NCBI GenBank assembly: GCA_043816305.1
Contig: JBDRHZ010000028.1
Location: 9,906 to 73,905 of the forward strand
Reading direction: 5' to 3'
Length of the DNA stretch: 64,000 nucleotides
Origin: JAHIVN01 sp018816645
Lineage (GTDB): Bacteria; Patescibacteriota; Dojkabacteria; JAHIVN01
The notes under the pieces were generated by a model. It did not search any database, was not told the DNA's origin, and saw only the letters and a program-made list of their open reading frames with translations. Below are positions 53,301 through 63,348 of the stretch, piece by piece (position 1 is the stretch's first letter; every line of letters starts with the position of its first letter). The position numbers were made by a program, and so were the translations under genes.

Positions 53301-53312
53301 CATATTGAATAT

Positions 53313-53385
53313 GGGCGGTATAGGAATCGAACCTATGACCTTTCGGATGTAAGCCGAATGCTCTAACCTGCTGAGCTAACCGCCC
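53313..53385 (-). tRNA. tRNA-Val (TAC anticodon)
   Basis: 73-nt cloverleaf on the minus strand: acceptor GGGCGGT/ACCGCCC, D-arm TAGCTCAGCAGGTTAGA, anticodon loop CTTACAT, T-arm ATAGGTTCGATTCCTAT. CCA is not encoded. Confidence 0.96.
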
Positions 53386-53415
53386 ATACATTCTTCGGAA
53401 CCAAACTGCTGCACG

Positions 53416-53441
53416 CCCGACGTAGCCTTGGCGAAGTCGGG
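53416..53441. repeat. GC-rich hairpin with nested GCC-TT-GGC
   Basis: Outer arms CCCGAC / GTCGGG enclose GTAGCCTTGGCGAA. The GCC-TT-GGC centre resembles the GCC-TTT-GGC hairpin of the palindromic insertions in uvrB and rsmA. No T-tract follows. The rest of 53386-53585 shows no gene. Confidence 0.5.
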
Positions 53442-53585
53442 AGTAAGCATCAACATTAATTTTAAATAGCTTCACGGGGCAGTTCTCAAAGAACTATGAT
53501 AATTTTACTATAGATACTGAAAGATTAGCAAGAAAGAAAAGCAGCCGGACCAGAGGCTCGCCTGCTTAAGACATTTTTGAATCAG

Positions 53586-55535
53586 TTACATCCCATAGTA
53601 CGGTGAGTAAGAGCTGTAATAAGCCCCAAGAACACTATCAGTCACCTGCTGAGCTTTCACATTATCAAGAGAATCGATCGCCCACATGACCTTTTCGCTA
53701 TTATAGAAAACTATCCCATCACTATTCCAAGAATAATCAGTTACCTTTCCATCCTTAGTTACTTTTGTCTCTCCCTTGCCATCCAAGCTGGTCCTATATA
53801 CATCAGCATCATTGTCTCGAGAAGTGATATAGGTTATAAAGTTGCCGTCAGGTGTAAATCTTGGCTGCTGCTCCATTACCGAAGTATTTGTAACCCGATA
53901 CTGGATATCTTCAAATATTCCTACATTCCAAAGATCCCATCTACCCAGTGATCCATCCCAAACCATGATCAGTGCAAATTTACGATTTGGTGATATATCG
54001 GCTGGATAAGCAGTATAGTCATCCCCCTCTTCCCATACAAGCCTAGCTTGAGAATTTTCCGGGTTCAAGTAATACAAACCATCTTTGATATCAGGATTTT
54101 GACTTGAGTACACACTAAAGAGCAGGAAATCTCCATTATTTGCAATGATTGTTGAACCTATATACAAATTCTTGCCTGAGTAGACTTTCTTTACATTCGT
54201 ACCGTCCAGATCCCCATAGTACAGTTTAACACTATATGGATCAACATCGTAATTATATTCAGTATAAGTTCTTTTCATTGATTCAAAATTGTATGACCCG
54301 ATATTTCCACTATAGTCATCGTAACTTGTCTTGGAAACCTTGTTTATAACTCCTCCCGTCGAACTTGTCGAATATACTAATGGAATGATAGAGTTATTCT
54401 CATCTTTTACCGCCTCCCTAGTAGAAATGAAGTAGACCGTACTTCCATCACTAGTCAAGAAAGGTGAAGAGCTGTCACCCTTATTATCAGATAACATCTT
54501 CTCAGAAGAACCGTCATAGTTGGATATGTAGACATTTTTATTTCCCATTCGATTTGAAACGTAGACCACTTTTCCTTTACGTGTAATCTCAATGTCTTTT
54601 ACTATATTACTACCTTGATTCAGATCAAAACTCTTGTCCTTGTCTAGATAATTTTCTAAAAAGAAGCTTAGTTTTGCTTTTGTCCCTAGTTCAATATCAG
54701 CAAGCTTGAAACTTCCAGCCTCATCTGTTCTTGCCTCTTTATCTGCATACTTCACAAGAACTGCAGCTTTTGGTTTGAGCGTATATGAATCCACAATTTT
54801 CCCTTCGACATCAGCAGCCGGAGTAAGTGCCAGATTATCAAGAACATTCTGCCCCTCATCAACAGTGATCTCAAACTCTTCGTCAAGAAAATGTACAGAT
54901 TCAACTTTTAGAACTCTATCTCCAATTGCAACACGGGAAACCGAAAAACTCCCATCATCATTTATTTCTACTTCCTCGTCATCAAGAAATAATTCAAGAT
55001 CATCATACAACGACAGATCTACATCTACATTTCCAGTCAGACTACCGAAACCCTCTGGTTCGATTGTCACATCCAAGTCGTTCCTGCCTCTCTTCACATT
55101 ATAGTCAAACTCTTTCTGTTTAAAATTAGACGCGTTTACAGAAATACTGGCTTTGCCGTAACGCAAGTCGCCTACTACATAGGAACCATTGATTTCACTT
55201 GTGGCACATTTCTCAGCTACGCAAATGACAGCTCCCTGGACAGCCTTCCCATCCTTATCATAAATTGATCCGGATAGAGAGGAGGGGAGTAGATAAGAAT
55301 CTAGTTTGAAAATAAGAATTACAATACCCAGTAAAAGCAAAATTACTGTAAAGAGTATCGTCAGTAGAAACACTCTTTGAAACTTCCCTTGTGAGAGGAA
55401 CCAAGTTTTAATCTTACCGATAAGACCAACTGAAGCCACGACTTTTTGTTCTTCCGTTACTGGATGGCTTTCATCCTCAAGTTTTACATTTTTATTACCT
55501 GCATTTGTTGTTAATTCTTGTTTTAAATCTCCCAT
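53586..55535 (-). CDS. Membrane protein with carboxypeptidase-regulatory-like domains and TolB-like propeller
   Basis: 649 residues. Cytoplasmic N-terminus, TM helix (about 55-80), two or three Ig-like CarboxypepD_reg modules (first: SGSIYDKDGKAVQGAVICV; another: VEGKIVDSYTLKPKAAVLVKYADKEARTDEAGSF), then a propeller with PD40/TolB-type blades (KVVYVSNRMGNKNVYISNYDG; PRFTPDGNFITYITSRDNDADVY). Likely exposed outside. Role unknown. Confidence 0.82.
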   Translation of the reverse strand: MGDLKQELTTNAGNKNVKLEDESHPVTEEQKVVASVGLIGKIKTWFLSQGKFQRVFLLTILFTVILLLLGIVILIFKLDSYLLPSSLSGSIYDKDGKAVQGAVICVAEKCATSEINGSYVVGDLRYGKASISVNASNFKQKEFDYNVKRGRNDLDVTIEPEGFGSLTGNVDVDLSLYDDLELFLDDEEVEINDDGSFSVSRVAIGDRVLKVESVHFLDEEFEITVDEGQNVLDNLALTPAADVEGKIVDSYTLKPKAAVLVKYADKEARTDEAGSFKLADIELGTKAKLSFFLENYLDKDKSFDLNQGSNIVKDIEITRKGKVVYVSNRMGNKNVYISNYDGSSEKMLSDNKGDSSSPFLTSDGSTVYFISTREAVKDENNSIIPLVYSTSSTGGVINKVSKTSYDDYSGNIGSYNFESMKRTYTEYNYDVDPYSVKLYYGDLDGTNVKKVYSGKNLYIGSTIIANNGDFLLFSVYSSQNPDIKDGLYYLNPENSQARLVWEEGDDYTAYPADISPNRKFALIMVWDGSLGRWDLWNVGIFEDIQYRVTNTSVMEQQPRFTPDGNFITYITSRDNDADVYRTSLDGKGETKVTKDGKVTDYSWNSDGIVFYNSEKVMWAIDSLDNVKAQQVTDSVLGAYYSSYSPYYGM

Positions 55536-56395
55536 ATCAAAATGTATCTAAATTAAATTATAAATACAGTATAGAGTTTATTCTTTAGTTTTACAAGATA
55601 AATCTAAACCATAAGATATAGCTGTAACGAATAAAACATATAGAAGTAACACGAAAGAAACTCTATAGACCTGCTAAAACAAACCGGCCATCAAATCACT
55701 GAGGGTCTGAAGATATATTTTCTGGGGGAGTTTAGAATATAGATTTTATAGCACTAAAAAGATTCTTGAGCACATCCAGAAACCCCGGCTGTGGATCAGA
55801 TATCCTTTTTAGCTTCTGATGAATATTTGATTGTTTTGCAATCCGATCCCAATCGGATATATTGCGTATAATAGCCAATCAAACACTAAAATTAAGCTCC
55901 ATTGGAGCGAAGCAGACTAAAAATATACCCAGCACAATAAAGAAATATTGTTAAATGGAACTATTCTTAGCTTCTGCAAAAAAGCGAGAATAATTATAGC
56001 AGGTAGATATAAGAAGGTAAAGCTTACTATGAGACTCTTCTTGGAAAATGATAAAGCCTAAAATCTAATAAGTTTTTCGCAGACAACAATATTACTAGTT
56101 AAATATCCTGCTATTAAACTAATCCTGCTTCTCACGTATTCAAACAGAAATTTCAGCAGTTAATCAAATTGAAGCTTTACCTAATACGGCATTCCAATCT
56201 TGTAACCTGCCTGTCTGCTGAAAGTAAATCTCGGATAACGAATTAATAACTCAATAACATAAAAGTAATGATCCAATGCAAAGAATCAAACCTGTTAATT
56301 TGTTTTTGAAAAGTATTATTTCTAGGCTGTTAGAGAAAACAGATTTGCAACTCATAGTAATTATTAATATAATTCCGTATAAAGAAGATAATAAT
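55536..56395. other. Long intergenic region, possible small RNA near 55841-55910
   Basis: 860 bp with no convincing open frame. A hairpin ATCCGAT-CCCA-ATCGGAT (55841-55858) is followed by TATAAT at 55867-55872 and a GCTCC-ATT-GGAGC stem at 55896-55908. This looks like a promoter with an overlapping palindrome, but I cannot define a transcript end. TATAAT at 56368-56373 serves the gene at 56396. Confidence 0.35.
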
Positions 56396-56833
56396 ATGGA
56401 AGGAACGACAGTATATAATGAATCGACTCTTAAGAAAAGTGGAGTTGAGGGTGGTAGCTCTAGTGAAATGCATGTAGTTGATTTCAATGATTCAATTGTT
56501 CCTCGGGTATCTATGGTAGTTCTGAATAACTTACCTGCTAGGTTTCGTGCTCATCCTAGTATTTATGAACCTTCTGCGAGTCGCATAAGTTGTGCATTAG
56601 AAGTGACAAGAACATTGACTACTAGAAGATCTGCGTTTCTAGTGTTTTATGATGCCGCTGAACAAAAGATTTTTCATTTTTACTTTGATCTTTATGAAAG
56701 TTGGATAGCTCCGACACGTTCAATCTGTGTTAGAATAGAGGAGACTGGAGCTATAATCCCTTTCAAGCCAGGAGAGGGATTAGCAATAATTCTATTACTA
56801 GAGCCTCTAGTTCGACAACATCCTGCTTGGTAA
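56396..56833 (+). CDS. Orphan protein, unknown function
   Basis: 145 residues from ATG 56396 (MEGTTVYNES), 22 bp after TATAAT at 56368. The frame is open to 56276 but upstream composition is AT-rich and unconvincing. Beta-rich middle (SAFLVFYDAAEQKIFHFYFDLYES) and a Gly/Ile/Leu end. No known family. Confidence 0.5.
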   Translation: MEGTTVYNESTLKKSGVEGGSSSEMHVVDFNDSIVPRVSMVVLNNLPARFRAHPSIYEPSASRISCALEVTRTLTTRRSAFLVFYDAAEQKIFHFYFDLYESWIAPTRSICVRIEETGAIIPFKPGEGLAIILLLEPLVRQHPAW

Positions 56834-56918
56834 GTGGAAGGACCCGCTTGATGTAGTTTCCTGCTCTTTGATAGATAGTGAAGTTGCTGTTGATGCATCC
56901 AAGTGGCTGAACCAACGG

Positions 56919-57707
56919 TTATTTTTGTAGATAATCCTCGAACAAACAATTTAGAGCATAGACTCTTCTTACACGATAAAGTGCATATTCGGCAAATCTA
57001 CCTACTGGCTCTCTAAGAGCTATCAAGGTTTGAACTAATTGCTGTTTTTGGAAATCACCCAGTGATCCTTCTCTTTGTAACGTGATAGCAGAGAATATGA
57101 TCGCTGCATTAACTTTTATGTAAAGATCCGTATCACGATTACTTTTCAGCATATTTACAATTAAGCTTGGTAAACTTCCGCCATGCGCCTGCCATATTTC
57201 ATTTACAGCCCTGACTTCATCATTTGACAACATTATCTGTAAACCGTCGATATCTTTTCCGAACAATCTTCTTTGTTCATCAGTAACCTATACTCTAGTC
57301 CTGGCATTTGGAATAGACAGGTTGATACCTGCTGTTGCCTGTTCGATATTCCCCAACAAATCATCAGCAGAATCAACTTTTAAGCTTTCAAGACTCCCTG
57401 CTAAAATTGCTCTTTGATCTTCAGAGAAGGCTCCTCCACCTAATACACTTGCTAGACTCTGTTCCAAATCTGCAACAGTCTCTCTTACGCGTGCTCTTAT
57501 ATCTACTAACGGTTGTCTCAAAGCTATTTTGTCGAAGACCTGCTGGATTAACTCCAGCTTCTGATTATATCTGGCAATTCTCTCTTCTGTATTTCTAAAC
57601 AATTCATATCTTCCTAGAAAAGTTCCAGTTACTATATACAGGGTGTGACGTAAGGCGTCCATTCGTGTGGGGACTTCGACACTTTCTTTAGTAGTTGCTT
57701 CCTTCAT
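56919..57707 (-). pseudogene. Orphan gene interrupted by one in-frame TAG
   Basis: From ATG 57707 the frame runs 139 codons to TAG 57288-57290. The same frame continues at once (VTDEQRRLFGKDIDGL) for 123 more codons to the stop at 56919. Both halves are helical with similar composition, so they look like one 263-codon gene with a nonsense codon. Alternatives: two genes with TTG 57266 as second start, or readthrough. No family recognised. Confidence 0.6.
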
Positions 57708-57769
57708 ATAAAGCTAATTAACAACTTAAATTTTAGTTAAAGATTCCGTCTTGTTTAGTATTTCATTTT

Positions 57770-58792
57770 CTACCTCGAAACTCTCTCTATCTTATCCAAA
57801 AGTTCCTTCTCTATATCAAACTTTCCCACTTTTCCTAAGTTTTCCATCCTTCTATAACTTGCATCGCCTGGTACCATAACTGTATCAAATCCCTTTCCAG
57901 GTTTTTGACTCCGGATCTCTTCACATAAACTCGATACAGAATTTTTAAATTTATCAATATCAGTAAATGTACTGATGTCTATAGCAAAAACAACAAAGCC
58001 CTGCTCGTCAGGTAAATCTGCATTCTGTGTGAATTCATTTGAAAGACACCCCCTTACCAGAGCCCCCGACAACATCTCAACCAAAAGCAGAATCGCAAAT
58101 CCTTTATGCCCACCCCCGATTGGCAGGAGATTGGAAGATTCATCGTCAAATAAAGTTTTATCTGGATCATTAGTCGGAACACCGTCCACATCAACTGCTG
58201 AATTTGGAGGCAGTGATTTTCCTTCACGATGGGTTTTGAGAAGTTCAAAGTAGGAAATGTTTGATGTTGCTAAATCAGCAAGGATAGGCTCAGTTTTTGA
58301 GGGCACAGCATATGAAAGAGGTGCCGTACCAAACATTCCCTTCGTCCCGCCAAACGGCACTACGCCATCATAGCCTCCCTGATACATACTTATCCCTATC
58401 AGATTCCTGTCCGCCAGTCCTTCAGTCCAAAAGTTTAGAGCATGAATTCCGCCGGTGTTATACATACCCATCATAGAAATTCCATATTTTCGAGCTCTTT
58501 TTTCCAGCTCATCATGCACCCACTTTATTTTGAGGGATGGAGCCAATTTAGAGAAGTTGATCAGAAGAGAACTTCCCTTATCAACTAGTGTCTTTACTTG
58601 TGACTCCTTATTAAGACTCCAATTTTCAACATCATGAACAGCTTCTTTGAAGGGATGCATTCTTGGGTATTTTTTTAGATGAGTGAAGATAGTTTCTTTT
58701 GCAAAATAAAGTGCTTCTTTTTTTGTCACAAATTCAGACGCTGCATTCTTCAATAAAGTTTCAGCCTTACTAATTGTAACTTTCATTGGCAT
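57770..58792 (-). CDS. Malate/L-lactate dehydrogenase family (Ldh2) oxidoreductase
   Basis: 341 residues. NAD(P)-dependent 2-hydroxyacid dehydrogenase of the Ldh2 superfamily. Features include the HALNFWTEGLADRNLIGISM start of the core, FGGTKGMFGTAPLSYAVP (family GTPP-type site), DLATSNISYFELL and LPIGGGHKGFAILLLVEMLSGAL. Start ATG 58792. The substrate (malate, lactate, ureidoglycolate or other) cannot be told. One of few metabolic enzymes in the window. Confidence 0.88.
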   Translation of the reverse strand: MPMKVTISKAETLLKNAASEFVTKKEALYFAKETIFTHLKKYPRMHPFKEAVHDVENWSLNKESQVKTLVDKGSSLLINFSKLAPSLKIKWVHDELEKRARKYGISMMGMYNTGGIHALNFWTEGLADRNLIGISMYQGGYDGVVPFGGTKGMFGTAPLSYAVPSKTEPILADLATSNISYFELLKTHREGKSLPPNSAVDVDGVPTNDPDKTLFDDESSNLLPIGGGHKGFAILLLVEMLSGALVRGCLSNEFTQNADLPDEQGFVVFAIDISTFTDIDKFKNSVSSLCEEIRSQKPGKGFDTVMVPGDASYRRMENLGKVGKFDIEKELLDKIERVSR

Positions 58793-58975
58793 AATTAACA
58801 AATAAGTAATTAAAAATAGTCCGTAGTCAGTAATTTATGGTCTGTATACTGTAAGCTTTTTGCAATCTGCTACATTTTAAAATTTGGTATTAGTTACAGA
58901 TTCCAAAGCCACAAATCTAAGGCCATAACCAATTATAGCTAATTTGCTTGTTAAGTTAAATATCAGCTGATTCAC

Positions 58976-60622
58976 CTACACAGTCTCCACATACTCACTG
59001 ACAAAAGTCTCCTCCCGGATCAATTCATTTTCTTCCCAGACCTTTCTGTCAAAAGAACCAAAAAAGCGTTTATCTGATCTTTCATTCCACTTCTTCCAGT
59101 CGCTCAACTCAACTTTTCGGTCATCTGAATATTCACTGCTGGTCATTATAAAAATTGTGTGATACTGATAGTCTCCCTTCTGATAGATATTTGTTCGAAG
59201 AAGAATAGGGTAGGGCAAATCATTTTCAAAAACAAAATCCAGTTTGGGATCAGTAGTCACCGCTGCCTGTACGATATTGTATTTGTATTCTCCCCAGTTG
59301 TAAGATTCGACATAAAAACTATGAGAGTGCCATTCGACAATCGGGAAACCTCCCTCAAGTACCGCGCGAAAGGCCGTTGTTGAAGCATTACAAACCCCGC
59401 CTCCGTAGGATCTCCAATTTCCTGTCATACCACCCGGTCTCACATCCATCTCTTCCAGAAAAGAAACCTTGTCTCCCTGCAGTATGATCGTATGATGCAG
59501 CTCTTCTATTGCTCCTTGTGCATTGGCCAATTTCAAGTTCTTCTCACCGTTTTCATATATCGGCATTCTTGTTTTGCCGGCCGAAAGAAGTTGAGTAAAA
59601 TCAAGTACTTCTAGATTTTTATCCAAATTTGTTTTATCTAATGATTTGTACACAATCGGAAGATCAGAATTTGGCAACTTCAACCACTCTTCTATTTGCT
59701 TCATAGTATCGCTGATCTTTAAACCTCCAGCTTTTTCAAAGGATTTGAAAAGCAGAACTTTGTCTCCCCAGACCACGTAGTCATCATCGTACGGAGGACT
59801 AGACTCCCTTGCTTTCAATTTCTGTAGTTCATTCTTGAGTTTCTCGGAGTTGAGAATTTTCCAATTTAGACCTTCACCTTCTGTATAAAGTCCAAAAAAC
59901 TGATCGAGAACAGCATCATCTCCGAAAGGTGATCTTAAAGAAATATTTATAACAGCTCCGTCCTCTAGATATTTTCTGCAGAAACTAACAATCTTTGCTT
60001 CATCAGGATTTAACGCTATTTCAACAAAAGTTGTTTGTACACCTGTACGATTATCAATTGCCTGAATTGTCAGTTCCGAAAGCCTTTCTTCGTCTATAGA
60101 TATAAAGTAGTTAGCATTCATACAATTGAGCACACGGCCGTCTCTCACCTGAGCAGCGTATTTTGTATTCTTTGTGATCGGTAGTCCTTGAAGAATCGGA
60201 TCGATATTTATAATATACGTTGGTGTTAGATTTTCTTTATCAAGTAGCTTCAGTCCGTCAGTATACAATTTAAGCAAACTTGCACCCTTTCCATATTCCA
60301 AAAGATTAGCCGGATCGATACTGATATCTAGTTCGCTCGTCGGAACTGTAAAAGAATATCCGTCTACACTGAAATCGATTTTCTGCGGTATGGTCGGGAT
60401 GATTTTCTCGTTAACAAATCCAGATAGTTCATCATTCTCGAGTCCGAAAGCACTTACTCCGAGAATTGTAACTCCAGGAAGAACCTTGTTTTTGTAAAAA
60501 ACATTTACAAATAGGTAATAAGCCCCGCTTATAATAAGTACAAATATCAAAGTAAATATAAACGACCTTTTAAAGGCCAGCTTCTTTTTATTATTTTGAA
60601 TCTCCCCTAGATTTATTTTCAT
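58976..60622 (-). CDS. VanW-family protein with PG-binding-like domains
   Basis: 548 residues. N-terminal TM anchor (about 18-42), two regions resembling the PG_binding_4 domain that typically precedes VanW, and a C-terminal VanW domain with GGGVCNASTTAFRAVLEGGFPIVEWHSHSFYVESYNWGEY. VanW proteins sit outside the membrane; named from vancomycin-resistance operons, but the function is unknown and no other van gene is here. Confidence 0.9.
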   Translation of the reverse strand: MKINLGEIQNNKKKLAFKRSFIFTLIFVLIISGAYYLFVNVFYKNKVLPGVTILGVSAFGLENDELSGFVNEKIIPTIPQKIDFSVDGYSFTVPTSELDISIDPANLLEYGKGASLLKLYTDGLKLLDKENLTPTYIINIDPILQGLPITKNTKYAAQVRDGRVLNCMNANYFISIDEERLSELTIQAIDNRTGVQTTFVEIALNPDEAKIVSFCRKYLEDGAVINISLRSPFGDDAVLDQFFGLYTEGEGLNWKILNSEKLKNELQKLKARESSPPYDDDYVVWGDKVLLFKSFEKAGGLKISDTMKQIEEWLKLPNSDLPIVYKSLDKTNLDKNLEVLDFTQLLSAGKTRMPIYENGEKNLKLANAQGAIEELHHTIILQGDKVSFLEEMDVRPGGMTGNWRSYGGGVCNASTTAFRAVLEGGFPIVEWHSHSFYVESYNWGEYKYNIVQAAVTTDPKLDFVFENDLPYPILLRTNIYQKGDYQYHTIFIMTSSEYSDDRKVELSDWKKWNERSDKRFFGSFDRKVWEENELIREETFVSEYVETV

Positions 60623-60799
60623 TTACTGCTAGAAAAACACAAACATCAAGATAGCATAAAGTTGTGATTTGATAAAGTGAATATACATTTAACTTCCCCG
60701 AGTATAGAAAGTAACAGACTGAAATATGGTCAGTCGAGGCTCACAGCTTGCAAAGATTCAAACAATTCCCGGGAGGTGGAAATAAAACAGAAAGACACT

Positions 60800-61174
60800 T
60801 CAAGGTTCTGGCTCATCATATCCTAACCTTTGAAACACCTCTTCAAATTTTCCGTACCGAACAGCTCTAAAAGCACAATTCAAGGAACTTCCGACACGAA
60901 CTCTCCATGTTGTAAAATCTCCCCCTCTTAGTTCGCATAGTGTTCTTGCTGCTGTTTCCTTCCAGAGATCTCTCTCCTCTGCAGTAAATTCAGTCACTAA
61001 ATTAAGTAAGTATCCCAGAACAAACCCATCACCCCCTGCACCTTGAAATTTTATTTCAGGTTCCATAACAGCAATTGCGGAAACTAGGTGTCTCATTCTA
61101 GCCTTCCCCATACCTCTTATAGCTAAGGCTGAAGCTTGTATAAATTGTTCAGATGCAGATAACCCTTGTTCCAT
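60800..61174 (-). CDS. Orphan protein, unknown function
   Basis: 124 residues from ATG 61174 (MEQGLSASE); the frame extends to 61264 but is AT-rich there. Helical and Ala/Arg/Leu-rich, with LALIRGMGKARMRHLVSAI-like basic helices and an acidic C-terminus (GYDEPEP). TATAAT (61211-61216, minus) lies 36 bp upstream. No known family. Confidence 0.5.
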   Translation of the reverse strand: MEQGLSASEQFIQASALAIRGMGKARMRHLVSAIAVMEPEIKFQGAGGDGFVLGYLLNLVTEFTAEERDLWKETAARTLCELRGGDFTTWRVRVGSSLNCAFRAVRYGKFEEVFQRLGYDEPEP

Positions 61175-61651
61175 TTTGCTGAATGTTAAGAAATAGTATC
61201 TTATAATAGTATTATATCTTAACTCTGTGAAAAATTCTACTGATACACGTGGGTACAAGTACATGTGAATAGTTTTTACATTTGAGGAGATAATATTTGA
61301 TACCTAGTACAAGTACCCATCCTGACAAATCAAGTTAGACTACTACTAATACTAGCCCTGAGTAATAAACCCTAGAACTTTTAGATATTACATATTACAT
61401 TTGAGTTACTTCTACTCCGGTCTCATCGTCCCGCCCCAAACCTGCCAGGCAAGAGCTGATTTAGCAAACAGACTTAAGAGAATGTACACCTTTTCGCCAA
61501 AGGCATAATCTTTCCATTTGCCATCAAGCTTCATTGACTACTCAAAAACAAGACTGTAACATGATTTATAATCAACAACTTTAAGTTACTAATCTTTGAT
61601 CTTTGAGATTTTAATTTTGAGTTATCACATATTACATATTAGATATTTCCT
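61175..61651. other. Intergenic region with short repeats, no gene seen
   Basis: Contains ATATTACATATTACATTTGAG (61388 area) and a second ATCACATATTACATATTAG just before mutM, and a small CCTGCC-AGGCA hairpin near 61450. Otherwise AT-rich with no open frame or RNA that I can support. Confidence 0.4.
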
Positions 61652-62464
61652 ATGCCCGAACTTCCCGACCTTGCAGTCTTCCAACAAAATCTAAAGACAA
61701 TTGTTCTCAACAAGATAATCTCCTCTTCAGGATGCAATGCAGTAAAATCCCTTATAAACTCGTCACCTGAAGAGCTCGACGAAGCGGTAAAGGGAAACCA
61801 GTTTACAGATATCACAAGACGCGGCAAGCATCTGATCTTCACACTAAATAATGATTTGAGACTTGTTCTGCACCTCATGCTCAGAGGCAGGCTTCTTTTA
61901 CTCAAAAGCTCACAGACTCATCATACAGAAGAATGTATCTGGTTTGACTTCTCCGACGGCACAATGCTTGTAGTGATTGATCCTACCCGCTGGATAAAAC
62001 TTGAACTTCTCAAAGATGGTGATTTGAATAATTCAAAATTGCTCAAAAATCTTGGTCCTGAAGCAGACAAAGTGACTTTAGAAGAATTGAAAGAAATTCT
62101 ACAGAAATCAAGGCTTGGTAGAATCAAACCGCTTCTTATGGACCAAAAAAAGATTGCCGGTATAGGCAATGCGTACGTAGATGAGATCCTCTGGAAAAGC
62201 AAAATACATCCAAACAAAACAGCGTCATTGTTAACTGATGCACAGATAAACACACTTTATAGAAATATTTCGAATGTTCTGAAATGGGGAGTAGAGGAGA
62301 GCACAAAAGACGTTGGAGGTGAACTTGCAGAATCAGAACGGAGTTGGATGAATGTTTATAGAAAACGAGGCAAGCCCTGTCCAAATTGTAAAACTCCAAT
62401 TGAGCAGACGAAAGTTGTTGGGAGAGATACTTTTTACTGCAGGAGATGTCAATGCAACCAATAA
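61652..62464 (+). CDS. mutM: Formamidopyrimidine-DNA glycosylase
   Basis: Removes oxidised purines such as 8-oxoguanine. MPELPD N-terminus (Pro2 nucleophile, Glu3), Lys in RRGKHL, the H2TH region (GIGNAYVDEILWKSKIHP), and the C-terminal zinc finger CPNC...CRRC with GRDTFYC. 270 residues, standard. The start ATG 61652 is fixed by the catalytic N-terminus. Confidence 0.96.
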   Translation: MPELPDLAVFQQNLKTIVLNKIISSSGCNAVKSLINSSPEELDEAVKGNQFTDITRRGKHLIFTLNNDLRLVLHLMLRGRLLLLKSSQTHHTEECIWFDFSDGTMLVVIDPTRWIKLELLKDGDLNNSKLLKNLGPEADKVTLEELKEILQKSRLGRIKPLLMDQKKIAGIGNAYVDEILWKSKIHPNKTASLLTDAQINTLYRNISNVLKWGVEESTKDVGGELAESERSWMNVYRKRGKPCPNCKTPIEQTKVVGRDTFYCRRCQCNQ

Positions 62465-62495
62465 AATAATGATTTTTTTTTAAGAACACTGATAA

Positions 62496-63266
62496 ATGGA
62501 ACAGGAAGAAAAAAGCCCAAGAGATAAAATGAAAATTGTACGAAGATATTACACAGAAGGGGTTTTGAAATTGGAAAGATTTCCACTTAGTCCTCTCTGT
62601 CTTCCTGAAACTGTGCTTGTCCCATATCAAATAACCGGCCGACTCACCGAAGCAATAAGTGAAACTATGAGCGATAATTTGGAGAGGGCCCAGATGATTG
62701 GTATTGACCCATTTTCCAACGAACCTTTCGAAATCTCCTCTGTGACAGTTGGCACGAGTCATTTTGTTCGGCTGCACACTAGTCTTCGAACAGTTATGAC
62801 TGGAAATCCAGCAAAGCCCGTTTTACTCGATTGGCATACCCATATTTTACTAGAAAGAAAAACACAACAAACAGAAGAAACGATAGCGGATGTTGTCCCG
62901 TCAGAACAGGATCTCCATTCTCAGTTTGCACCTTTACGTGGATTATTATCAATTATTGCAAGTGGGGATATGCAGATCCTTGTATGCAGGACTGAGCAAG
63001 CCATTAATATTAAGAAAACCCCGTTCATAAGAGTAGCTCGAATGTTCTTGACCTCACTAAGAATATTCTTAATTTATAGAAAATGTTTACCTGAAATTGG
63101 AGAGGAAATCCCAACTGACGCTCGAGAAAGAAACCTCCAAATTCTTGTAAAGCTGGCTGGTTTAATCGAATCTATTGGTTTCGGATTGTATCTAAGCGAT
63201 GTGGAGCAGCAGCATATTGAGAATGGAATCAAGTTTACACGAATCCCAGGAGCTCAAAAACTATGA
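62496..63266 (+). CDS. Orphan protein with JAMM-like motif
   Basis: 256 residues from ATG 62496 (MEQEEKSP), 32 bp after mutM on the same strand. The middle reads LLDWHTHILLE, then about 20 residues later VVPSEQDLHSQF, giving H-x-H ... P-S-x-x-D as in JAB/MPN (JAMM) metalloproteases and peptidases. An upstream Glu (about residue 75) might complete the site. C-terminal half helical. JAMM fold is a suggestion from motif alone; no other similarity recognised. Confidence 0.55.
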   Translation: MEQEEKSPRDKMKIVRRYYTEGVLKLERFPLSPLCLPETVLVPYQITGRLTEAISETMSDNLERAQMIGIDPFSNEPFEISSVTVGTSHFVRLHTSLRTVMTGNPAKPVLLDWHTHILLERKTQQTEETIADVVPSEQDLHSQFAPLRGLLSIIASGDMQILVCRTEQAINIKKTPFIRVARMFLTSLRIFLIYRKCLPEIGEEIPTDARERNLQILVKLAGLIESIGFGLYLSDVEQQHIENGIKFTRIPGAQKL

Positions 63267-63348
63267 CCTCAAAGTGAGTTTGAGACTATAAGTTTAACGT
63301 TAAATTAGAGATACTTTTTATTGTAAGGAGTGTCAAAGGTGATTATTG

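Noticed and set aside
55536..56395. RNase P RNA, tmRNA or rRNA in the long gap
   Set aside because: I looked for GAGGAAAGTC-type and tmRNA ends on both strands and saw none.
62136..62777. Minus-strand frame of 213 codons across mutM and the next gene
   Set aside because: Spans two well-supported plus-strand genes; Phe/His/Ser-rich shadow.
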